Source of the DNA: DASPRG01 sp963796125
GTDB lineage: Bacteria > Nitrospirota > Thermodesulfovibrionia > Thermodesulfovibrionales > SM23-35
Reading direction: 5' to 3'
Length of the DNA: 64,000 bases
Assembly: GCA_963796125.1 (NCBI GenBank)
Contig: CAWCKM010000022.1
Span: 1 to 64,000, forward strand
Shown here: positions 47,286 to 55,466 of the stretch, piece after piece
Position numbering within the stretch: the stretch's first letter is position 1
Layout: each line of letters starts with the position of its first letter
Notes under the pieces: model-generated
Seen by the model: only the letters and a program-made list of their open reading frames with translations
Database searches by the model: none
What the model was told of the DNA's origin: nothing
Made by a program: the position numbers and the translations under genes

Positions 47286-49263
47286 TCAATATAACACATC
47301 ATTTTCAAACAACTTAGCAATAAGTTCCCTGTGATAAGGGATGGTGAAGATACCTTTCTTTCTCATCAAAACATAATAGTCATCCAGGGAAAAACTGTTT
47401 TCAAATTTCTTCAGTGTTGTGCGATATGTTATATAAGACATGCTGAGGATTTCATCGGCAAGAAATATGAAGGCTGTCTTGTCAGGGGTGATGCTCCCCG
47501 GGCCTTCTTTTTCCAGTCTATCCAAAAAGTTTTGCAGATCAAGATAATCATATTCATTTTCTGATATAAAAGCCTGATTCAATTTCGGACGGTCTGTCTG
47601 GTACATGCTTTTGTATGGTTGTAGGTTTTCGCTGACACATGGCCTTCTTAATGCTGAAACACGTCAGATCCTCAATAAAGGGAATCCTGAAAAGATAGGA
47701 TTCATTTTTCATGGTATGGAGCTTCAGGAAATTGAGCAACTCATACTTGTCGAGGGATGCAAATACGTTTCCGGGCCTGTTTGTATATTCTTCTGTAACA
47801 ATCTCTTCAATCAGGTCTACCAACAGATTGCCCAGACAATGAATCATGATATGAAACATCTCGTGGAAGTTATTACCGAGCATCTTGAATATTTCTATCA
47901 GGAGTTCACACCTGAAGACGTCTTTTTCAGACAAAGTTTCCGGTATGTAGATAAAGAAATTATTTACAGGGAAACTGTATGTCTCCTGTGCCCGGATTCT
48001 CCTTGCAGATGATATAAGCGTATCAAAATCTTTCGGGTGGTCAACATACTTTTCCCAGTAAAGGCTTGCTATATCAGTTGACAGGTGGTCGTAATGTACT
48101 CGTGCATTTGTCATATTGTGCACGAATAAGTCATGTTGCAAGCGGAAGATGCCGGCGATCTCTTTCTTCATCTCCGGGTAGGTCTTCAGGGCGTCATGGT
48201 ATCGGCTGAAAAAGATCGAAACCTTTACGTTGTCTTCCAGGGACCGGTGAATGAGGGAGGTGTTTTCCCTGAGTTCCTGTATGGAATAAGCAACGCTTTG
48301 ATTTTTTATTTTCTTTCGGGCTTCATCGTCAAAGACTTCCGGTGAAAGTTCAAAGAGTGGTTTTATGTCTCTGTCAAAGACGAAAAGATGTTTGTAAAGG
48401 TTCAGAAATTCATTATCCGGTAATTGCCAGGCCCCATAGTTTAACTGGAAGGTTTTGATCAGGTCTTTTTCTCCGAGCATCGCTTCGAATAGTGACTTTA
48501 TGTAACTCCTGTTATTCTCATAGCATATGTATATCTTTTTCGTAACATCCTTAATCCGTTTCAAATCAGCAATGACTGAGGCGACACTTCTTAGTACAGA
48601 ATTTCCTCTTTTGCTATGCAGTGTGAATGACCTCCTGCTGCCCCCGCAATAGGCACAGTTAAATTCACATCCCCGTCCTATAAAGACAGGAAACCCAAGC
48701 TTTTCCTCAATTGCCTTTACATACAGTTCATAATCATAAAGATATGTCAAATCACTGAACGATATCTGTGAGAGGGTCTCTTCGTCAATGAGATAAGAGG
48801 TTCCGTTTGAATGAATCTCTGCACTGTCCCTGTAAATCAAATTCGGAATCTCAGAGGGATCTGCACCCCTGAGGAGAAGTTCCAGAGGCTTTTCAGGATC
48901 ACCTTTTACAACATAGTCGATAAAACGGCATTTTTGAAGAAGGTTTTCCCCAAAATACCCGGCGGTAAAGCCGCCACTGATAATTTTCAGATGATTGTAA
49001 CGGGCCTTTATGTATTCACTAACCCAGAGAGCCCCTTCTGCTGTTTCCTGCCAGTGGAAAATAAGGCCGATATGGGTAGGTTGAAACTGGTTCAGGTATT
49101 CTTCAAGGATAGGTTCTGTATCTGTATTATCGTAGAGGGATAAATTTATGATTTTTACCGGAATGTTTTTCTGGCCGAGGTAGTCACAGACGCCAAAGGT
49201 CCCCATGGGAACATACATAAAATATTCACTCGGACAATTAATAAATAACAGTCGTGATTGCAT
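47286..49263 (-). CDS. Radical SAM protein with B12-binding-like N-terminus, one frameshift
   Basis: About 670 residues when joined. The N-terminal domain (LLFINCPSEYFMYVPMGTFG, HIGLIFHWQETAEGALW, IISGGFTAGYFGE, VVKGDPEKPLELLL) resembles a cobalamin-binding Rossmann domain. The cluster motif is GRGCEFNCAYCGGSRRSF. A long C-terminal helical region follows, and the frame changes by +1 near 47600 to add about 100 residues. No precursor or partner gene is close by, so its reaction is unknown. The ATG at 49263 follows AGAAAGGG. It is transcribed opposite to its neighbours. Confidence 0.78.
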
Positions 49264-49339
49264 ATATACCCTTTCTCAATGGTAATTGTTGGTTATTATA
49301 ACAGTTACTAAAAGTTCATAAGTAAGGCATATTCTAACA

Positions 49340-49432
49340 CTCTCCCCTCGACCCCTCTTCCAGCGAGTTGCCTAGGCTCCCGTCAAGGGAGTGGAAGGAA
49401 TAACATTCCTCTCCCTTGATGGGAGCTGGAAA
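49340..49432. repeat. Dispersed palindrome, CTCCCCTCGACCCCTC type
   Basis: CTCCCGTCAAGGGAG (from about 49378) and CTCCCTTGATGGGAG (from about 49412) form two strong hairpins facing each other, with a CTCTCCCCTCGACCCCTCTT lead. A related copy is at 49890-50004. Confidence 0.6.
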
Positions 49433-49473
49433 GTAGAGGGTGTGTGGTTTTACTATAATTCCTCAGTAGCGTT

Positions 49474-49565
49474 CGTAAGACGGATACTGACACGAAAAAG
49501 TAATAAATACCTACAAAAAAATCAGACTAATGCGAATATCTTTTATACTATTTGTGTTCTATAGT
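49474..49565 (+). promoter_or_regulatory. Shared multi-palindrome promoter, copy G
   Basis: CGTAAG (49474-49479), 7 bp, CTGACA (49487-49492), 17 bp, CCTACA (49510-49515), five A bases, ATCAG (49521-49525), 7 bp, CGAAT (49533-49537), 22 bp, TATAGT (49560-49565). The right half of the last palindrome is degenerate, but every spacing is kept. It precedes the 62-residue gene at 49603. Confidence 0.72.
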
Positions 49566-49602
49566 AAAACAGCATGAAATAGGTAAGAGGAGGTGATGAG
49601 AG

Positions 49603-49791
49603 ATGGCAAGACGTATATCAGCTTTGTTAAATGTGATAGTTGATTTAAAAGTTGGTGGACAAGCAGACATCAAGAACCTGATAGAGCGCCTCGAGTGTAA
49701 TTGTGTTAATGCGAGCGGAGAGGACGCAAAGATTATTGATGTTAAAATTACAGACCGAAAGCTTCTAATAGAAGAAGACACCGAGGAATAA
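49603..49791 (+). CDS. Small protein of unknown function under promoter copy G
   Basis: A 62-residue acidic protein (MARRISALLNVIVDLKVGG, QADIKNLIERLECNCVNASG, AKIIDVKITDRKLLIEEDTE) with an alternating helix-strand pattern and a CNC pair. GAGGAGGTGATGAGAG is an excellent ribosome site. No family is recognised. The gene stands alone on its transcript, and its main interest is that it shares a promoter type with sod, gnd and glucoamylase. Confidence 0.68.
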   Translation: MARRISALLNVIVDLKVGGQADIKNLIERLECNCVNASGEDAKIIDVKITDRKLLIEEDTEE

Positions 49792-49889
49792 TTGCAATAA
49801 CTATCATCAAATACTTTTCAATAAGTATGGCATAATAAAACTGCGAATTATTAACAGTTAACAGTCTCATAATTATAAAGACATAGATG

Positions 49890-50004
49890 ATCCCCCTCAC
49901 CCTTGCCCTCTCCCTCCGAGGGAGAGGGGATTATAGTGATTCCTCCCCCTTGAGGGTCGCCTCAGGCGACTCGCGGGAGGGGGAGGGTTGGGAGAGGGTG
50001 AAAT
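49890..50004. repeat. GC-rich dispersed palindrome
   Basis: CCCTCACCCTTGCCCTCTCC faces GGTTGGGAGAGGGTGA, and inner arms CTCCCTCCGAGGGAG and CTCAGGCGACTCGCGGGAGG make a compound hairpin directly before the cyclophilin gene. Confidence 0.7.
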
Positions 50005-50045
50005 GTCAATACTATTTTGAGACCGTAAATAATCAGGAGGGTCTT

Positions 50046-50639
50046 ATGAAACTCTTAAGGATGAGCTTTGCTCTGTTTTTTATTTTGTTACTCAGTTTTC
50101 CCGCTCTTGCAGAAATAAAGCAGAAAACATTTACAAAGGAGGAGATTAAGAAGATGGCTGAAACGAGAGCTGTTATCGAGACAAAGTTCGGGAACATCGA
50201 ACTGAAGTTTTTCCCTGATGTTGCACCAGGTCATGTAAACAATTTCATTGAACTCGCAAAAAAGGGATTTTATGATGGAACAACCTTCCATCGGGTAATC
50301 CCGGGCTTTATGATTCAGGGCGGAGACCCTAACTCAAAAGATCCCGATAAATCAAAACATGGCATGGGTGGGCCCGGTTATACAATCAAGGCTGAATTTA
50401 ATGAGAAACCTCATAAAAAGGGAACCCTTTCCATGGCAAGGGCTGCACATCCGGACAGCGCTGGTTCCCAGTTCTTCATCTGTGTTGCTGACGCGCCTTT
50501 CCTGGACAGGCAATACACAGTTTTCGGAGAGGTCGTTTCAGGCATGGACGTAGCAGACAAAATTGTGAATCAGTCAAGAGACAAGAGCGATAATCCCCTT
50601 GAAAGGGTGGAGATGAAGGTTAAGGTTATCGGGAAATAG
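50046..50639 (+). CDS. Periplasmic cyclophilin-type peptidyl-prolyl isomerase
   Basis: Speeds proline cis-trans isomerisation during folding. The ATG at 50046 is chosen over an upstream frame start because AGGAGGG lies before it and a signal peptide follows (MKLLRMSFALFFILLLSFPA, cleaved after LAE). The 174-residue mature domain has the cyclophilin motifs TTFHRVIPGFMIQGGDP, GSQFFICVADAPFLD and YTVFGEVVSGMDVADKI. Intact. It is convergent with the PLD gene, with only 15 bases between stops. Confidence 0.94.
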   Translation: MKLLRMSFALFFILLLSFPALAEIKQKTFTKEEIKKMAETRAVIETKFGNIELKFFPDVAPGHVNNFIELAKKGFYDGTTFHRVIPGFMIQGGDPNSKDPDKSKHGMGGPGYTIKAEFNEKPHKKGTLSMARAAHPDSAGSQFFICVADAPFLDRQYTVFGEVVSGMDVADKIVNQSRDKSDNPLERVEMKVKVIGK

Positions 50640-50654
50640 CAGGAACAAGCCTTA

Positions 50655-52275
50655 TCAGTCCCGGGTTAGCCGGAAAGATTTACACAACATAATGGCTTCC
50701 TCCGTGAATTTCCAGGCTATTTCTTTATCCCTGATTACCGAGAGGACTTCATCGGAATAGATGCTTGCCGTGTACCAGTTATAAGACTCGGTGATAACTG
50801 TCTGATTATCAAAGACAGCAAATTTGTGGTGTAAGGGAGAATATATGTTTTCCCGGTAGTAAACAAAAGAAATCTCCATCCATGCGTCCTTCAGACGCTG
50901 GATGGGTTCCTTCAATGGCCTCCGGAAATCCTTGTCCCACGCTTCTGGCAGCAGCCCGCTATGGGCGATCATTCCATTTAAAATGATTTTTACTCTCACA
51001 CCCCTGTTCCTTGCATTAATTAGGGCGGATATTACATCTGTTTCATAGTTTTTATAACGACCGGTAAGATAGTCCATGTCGAACATGACAACGATTATCG
51101 AATATTGCGCATTATTTATTTCTGAGATAATGGCGTCCTGCGGTCTGAAGGAATCACCTGACGGCGTCAGATGACTTCCAAAGCTGTAGTAGAGGTTGTA
51201 GCGGCTTTGTGGTTCAACATGGAGTGTCTGTATTGCTCCACCCTTTATAGCATTATATATATTTGAATAAAGGAGAGCAAAATCCGCGGAATAATAAACG
51301 AGTGCGTTTTCCCAATTACCACCCCAGAGATGAAAATGAAGGTTATAGGAGCTGGAATGAACTATTTCTCCGTCAAAGATGATGAACTTCGTGTGCATGC
51401 TCGCAATCCCTTCTGACGGATTACCCGGAGTGTTACGAACCACACCGTAGACAGGAATGCCTGCACGTCTCAGCTTCGCAACATTTTCTGTGCAATTCAT
51501 AGAGCTTACCGATGCCCAGTCGGCAACACAGTCTACCTCGATGCCGTTTTTCAGTGCATATATGAGATGTTCAGCGACATGATAATAATCGAAATCAAAG
51601 ATTGCCATATGGATAAAATGCCTGCTTCGCGGATTATTCTTTTTCCTTTCTATCACCCAGTCGATATGTCTATGGATTTCGTGGATGGGATGAGCCGGAT
51701 CCCATGTATTACCCCGTGTAAAAAAGGGGCGAACAGGGAGGTCATTGTATTCATTATTGATTCTTACCAGGGCGCGCTGGGTTTTTCCCGGATCAAGTTC
51801 GCAAGTGCGGTATCGATTCTCTGTCTTGAACGAGGGGTCGTGAAAGTCATCGGGGTCAATCCGGCACTCTGTGAAATTCATCGAGAGTAGCAAATTTGTA
51901 GTCGTACCGGGATGGAATCGACCTGCCAGCCTTGTGGATGATGTAGGAGAAGGTTATATATTTTATGCGTCCGTGGGAGCTCTCGTAGGGGAAAAGAGGA
52001 AGCTGATGCGTTTGCCATTTCTGCCAGTTATCGCCCCATTCACCGCAATAATACGTGTCAATGATGAAAACTTCGCATATGCCCTCTTCCCGGTATACTT
52101 TCAGGACTACCTTTAATGCCTTTTTATCTGAATAGTTATAGAAGGAAAAACCTATTCCACCGGGGTAGTTTGAGATCTGCCAGTTCTGCATATTCGATAC
52201 GATATGTCTTTCCCCGATCCATTTATATGAGGGAAGGGCGAAATCCTCGGCAACAAACTCTTTTCTGTTTCTCAC
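50655..52275 (-). CDS. Phospholipase-D-like (double HKD) protein with extra N-terminal domain, one frameshift
   Basis: Residues 1-130 form a beta-rich domain not assigned to a family (NWQISNYPGGIGFSFYNYS, LKVVLKVYREEG, RIKYITFSYIIHKAGRS). A +1 shift near 51870 leads to a PLD domain with two HxKxxxxD motifs, SMHTKFIIFDGEIVHSSSYN and LHHKFAVFDNQTVITESYN. Such proteins cleave phosphodiester bonds in lipids or nucleic acids; bacterial ones are often nucleases. The start (ATG at 52275) overlaps the Fic stop by 4 bases, so translation is coupled. No signal peptide is seen. About 535 residues when restored. Last gene of the EEP-Fic-PLD cassette. Confidence 0.8.
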
Positions 52276-53888
52276 TTTTCTATTCTGTACGAGTAATTTA
52301 ACCCCTTATTATTAAATAGTCTTCCGCCCTCAGGAGAAACGACACAACAGTTTAAATAAGTATAATCGTAATGGGTATCCTCGAGTTCTACGATAAAATC
52401 AATATCAAATACCCTTGAGCCCGGAATGTCAGAATGTATCTCCTTTATGGAGAAATCATTTGTAAGACTGAAAACATGCTCCCATTGATCCTGTCTTTTG
52501 TGGGAAAAACCACAATGGACGGTCATACCATACAGGGAATATTCATCGGGAAAGACCACTCTGCATTGATCCCTGTATTCCCAGCTTAACGGATTGCTGT
52601 CATGCATGAGGTAGGCCTGAAAAGCCACTTCCAACTTCCTTCCATCATCAATCTGTCTGAAATGGAATCCACAGTCAAAGGAGACGTTATAGATATGTTT
52701 ATCGAAGAGGCCTGCAGTTTTCAGTTTCTCCCTTTCATAAAAATAAAGGTCTACTGCCTTCATGATCCTTGTCTTGATATATTCGTGCATATCTTCCATA
52801 CTGCCTCCGTAACGGGGCAGTGCAAATACTTCCTCTTCGTATTTGAAACTGAGGGGTGGTATCCCCTTTTTGAGAAACAGGTAATTTAAAAAGCATCTGC
52901 CGACTCTTCCGTTTGAATCGCGGAACGGATGTATACCGAGGAACATGTAATATGATCTGGACAGATTGTAAATGAAGGCATCAAGATCATGAAAGCTCTG
53001 ACCGGTCTCCCGCAGGACATGCGATAGGTCGCTTATCTCTCTCTGAAAATTGTTAAAATCGAAGGTTACGCCGTTCTTGTCAGGGAAATCAAAGGTCCTG
53101 AAATTGCCTGCATCAGGGTCGATGTCTTTCGACAGAACGCAATGAATCCTTTTCAGCATGTCAATGCCTATGTGGGTAAAGGTATGGAGATTCGAAAATA
53201 TTTCCCGGCATATGGCGAGCAGGTTTCTCGTGCCGGTAAGTTTTAAATCCCTGGGCGAAAGAAGGTTGTGATATCCCATACAGCCCTTTGTCAAGGTCAT
53301 GGATGAGTTTCCCAAATTTAAAAACAACCTCTGAAAAATGGCGGTATTTGTCGGCCACGGGGTTTTCCTCATGACCTGAAAATAGCGGTTCAGGTTCACA
53401 GCCGGTGGATATCCGGCCTTTGGAATATTCTTATGAGGAGGTCTCTTAAGCTTTTTACATAACCCGGTGATAATGTAATCCGAATTCCCTGAGTCGATGG
53501 CTTCCTGAGGAAGACGTATAATCCTTTTAACAGAGGGTATATGTTTTTTAAATCTTTCCCGGAGCAGCCACGAGAGATGTTCGGCATATTCATTTTTTAC
53601 TGATACCAGTGCCCCGTAAAGATCCCTGTTGACCCCATAACCACGGTACCCCAAAGAATCTATGACGAATTGCCTTTTCTGTATCTCGGTGATTGTACGC
53701 TGATAGAGTTCTTTGTTACGGTGCCACTTCTTGTAAAAATTAAGGAGGGTTACGGTATCCCGTGCAGTCTGAAGTTCCAGTTCTCCGAGTTCGCGAGATA
53801 CGTTTTGGAACCTCTTTCTGATGGACTCCATAAGGGTATAACATCGGTGATCCCATTGGAAGACGAGGACAAAATAGCCAGGATACAT
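52272..53888 (-). CDS. Fic-domain protein with unusual C-terminal domain
   Basis: Fic enzymes transfer AMP or other nucleotide parts to target proteins. The catalytic motif HPFRDSNGRVGR is at residues 320-331. It keeps the catalytic His, the metal-binding Asp, Asn and both Arg, with Ser in place of the usual small Gly/Ala. The preceding helices (LDAFIYNLSRSYYMFLGI) and the flap region fit the fold. Residues 395-538 form a beta-rich domain ending in GRLFNNKGLNYSYRIEK, unassigned. The N-terminal 250 residues are helical and unassigned; no clear inhibitory S/TxxxEG/N helix is seen. The ATG at 53888 has no ribosome site; Met20 (53831) is an alternative. Intact 538-residue frame. Confidence 0.82.
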   Translation of the reverse strand: MYPGYFVLVFQWDHRCYTLMESIRKRFQNVSRELGELELQTARDTVTLLNFYKKWHRNKELYQRTITEIQKRQFVIDSLGYRGYGVNRDLYGALVSVKNEYAEHLSWLLRERFKKHIPSVKRIIRLPQEAIDSGNSDYIITGLCKKLKRPPHKNIPKAGYPPAVNLNRYFQVMRKTPWPTNTAIFQRLFLNLGNSSMTLTKGCMGYHNLLSPRDLKLTGTRNLLAICREIFSNLHTFTHIGIDMLKRIHCVLSKDIDPDAGNFRTFDFPDKNGVTFDFNNFQREISDLSHVLRETGQSFHDLDAFIYNLSRSYYMFLGIHPFRDSNGRVGRCFLNYLFLKKGIPPLSFKYEEEVFALPRYGGSMEDMHEYIKTRIMKAVDLYFYEREKLKTAGLFDKHIYNVSFDCGFHFRQIDDGRKLEVAFQAYLMHDSNPLSWEYRDQCRVVFPDEYSLYGMTVHCGFSHKRQDQWEHVFSLTNDFSIKEIHSDIPGSRVFDIDFIVELEDTHYDYTYLNCCVVSPEGGRLFNNKGLNYSYRIEK

Positions 53889-53895
53889 GGATTCA

Positions 53896-55410
53896 CTAAC
53901 CCGGTCTTTTTATTTCAATCGTTGCAAAGACACCTATATGATCACTCAGGTCAGGATCCTTGAGGATCAACTCCGCTGAAATGAAATTCACGTCCCCTTT
54001 TATCATGATATAGTCGATGCGCTTATGGGGATTTGAGGAATCAAAGGTATTACCTCCTGAGGCGTGAAGATTCCGAAAAGCATCTTTGAATCCTTTTTTT
54101 CTCAAGAAAATCATGGCGGGTGAATCTTCCACATCATTAAAGTCCCCAACCACAACGTAACAATAACCCTGCTTCTTTTCGAATAACCGATCAAGCTCCC
54201 TTAACAATTTTTCAGCCTGTGCAAGCCTGATCTTCTGATCTTCATGATCAAGGTGTACATTTACGAAAATAATCTTCTGTTCATATATTTCCACCTCGGA
54301 TGCTATTGCATATCTTTGAAGGCGAGGGACAGGTCCATCGAGGCCATGGGTCAAATCTATTCTCTGGGGATTTTTGAGGTCGTGTCTTGCCAATATAGAA
54401 AGACCCTCAGGAAACTTGTCCATAAAGAGATGTAAGAAAACGTAGTGTGTACGATAAAAATATCCTGTCATACGCGACATCCACTCAGCTACCCGGGCAC
54501 CGGTATTTTCGGGACCATCGCTGCCGATCACTTCCTGAAAGGCACCAAGATGGGGATCAAAGTTACTGAGTTCTTTTGCGATACGTCTGAATCTCAACCC
54601 ATTGTTTGTATGGGTTCCGTGAAGATTATAGGTAAAGATACGGATGACCTGAGGATGAATCGAGCGAAATCTCTGAAAATCATCATCTGTGAGTATCCCG
54701 GTTACCCCGAATTGAGAAAACCTGTCATGAAGTCTCAGGATATATTCTGGAAGGGCATTGTACTGTCTCGAGATTGTCTGAAGGGGTGTGCCTGACCTGA
54801 GCAAACGGATCATTTCGAGCCTTCTTATTATCGGATCATCCTTATTCAGGTTATCGAACCAGTTTCTGACGCCGGAGTCCGGTAAAATGCCGGGAATGCC
54901 ATTCAATGAAAATGAAGCATTTAATCTGTAAGGGTATTCAATATCCCTGTTGAATTGTTGAGCGACCTTTTCAGGAGGAACACCGATCCTCAAGAGGCGT
55001 ATCATCTCGAGTCGTCGTAACGTCTCATCTTGACTATCAAGAACATCAAGCCATTTTTCGGCAGTAAATTCCCTGCTGAAATCTGTTTTAAGGAATCCTT
55101 CCTTCATCCACAGACTGACAAGTTTGTCTGAGAGTGGCTGCTCTTGTGTCATCAGTTTTTTCAACTGAAAGCGTAGGGCGGCAAGAGAATCCTCTTTATA
55201 GGGGTTTTTTGCCGCCTCGAGAAATGCCTCCTTAAGGAACGGCTTTTTATCAATCTCTGGTTTAATAATATCCCATGCCGTCTTAGCTATTTCCCAGGCA
55301 TAAAGACTACTTCCTTCGTCATGGGAATCCCCGTCTCCCTCTAATAGGCGGGATAGGAAAGGTATGAGGAGAGTGACAAGGACTGAACTCGATAAAGAAA
55401 TATTATCCAT
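53896..55410 (-). CDS. Endonuclease/exonuclease/phosphatase (EEP) family protein with conflict-type N-terminus
   Basis: A 504-residue intact protein. Residues 256-504 form an EEP domain with FTYNLHGTHTNNG (Asn262), AFQEVIGSD (Glu293), VVGDFNDVEDSP (422 onward), RIDYIMI and the terminal LSDHIGVF (489-491), all catalytic positions of the DNase I/sphingomyelinase/phosphatase fold. Residues 36-105 (WDIIKPEIDKKPFLKEAFLE and SLAALRFQLKKLM) resemble the helical N-terminus seen on many predicted bacterial conflict proteins. Two copies of a 65-residue unit, each with RRLEMIRLLR.G.P, lie at about 125-255 and resemble helix-turn-helix modules. AGGAGG stands 10 bases before the ATG. First gene of the cassette, 56 bases after glgB. 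Confidence 0.85.
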   Translation of the reverse strand: MDNISLSSSVLVTLLIPFLSRLLEGDGDSHDEGSSLYAWEIAKTAWDIIKPEIDKKPFLKEAFLEAAKNPYKEDSLAALRFQLKKLMTQEQPLSDKLVSLWMKEGFLKTDFSREFTAEKWLDVLDSQDETLRRLEMIRLLRIGVPPEKVAQQFNRDIEYPYRLNASFSLNGIPGILPDSGVRNWFDNLNKDDPIIRRLEMIRLLRSGTPLQTISRQYNALPEYILRLHDRFSQFGVTGILTDDDFQRFRSIHPQVIRIFTYNLHGTHTNNGLRFRRIAKELSNFDPHLGAFQEVIGSDGPENTGARVAEWMSRMTGYFYRTHYVFLHLFMDKFPEGLSILARHDLKNPQRIDLTHGLDGPVPRLQRYAIASEVEIYEQKIIFVNVHLDHEDQKIRLAQAEKLLRELDRLFEKKQGYCYVVVGDFNDVEDSPAMIFLRKKGFKDAFRNLHASGGNTFDSSNPHKRIDYIMIKGDVNFISAELILKDPDLSDHIGVFATIEIKRPG

Positions 55411-55466
55411 TCCACATTTTCCTCCTAAAGGTTATCAGAAGGTTTCTTTTAGAGTCAATTCTTGTG

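Noticed and set aside
55431..55458. A TTGACT-N16-GATAAC promoter for the EEP gene on the minus strand
   Set aside because: Transcription would begin inside the ribosome site (AGGAGG at 55421-55426), so the element is unlikely to work. Read-through from glgB is simpler.
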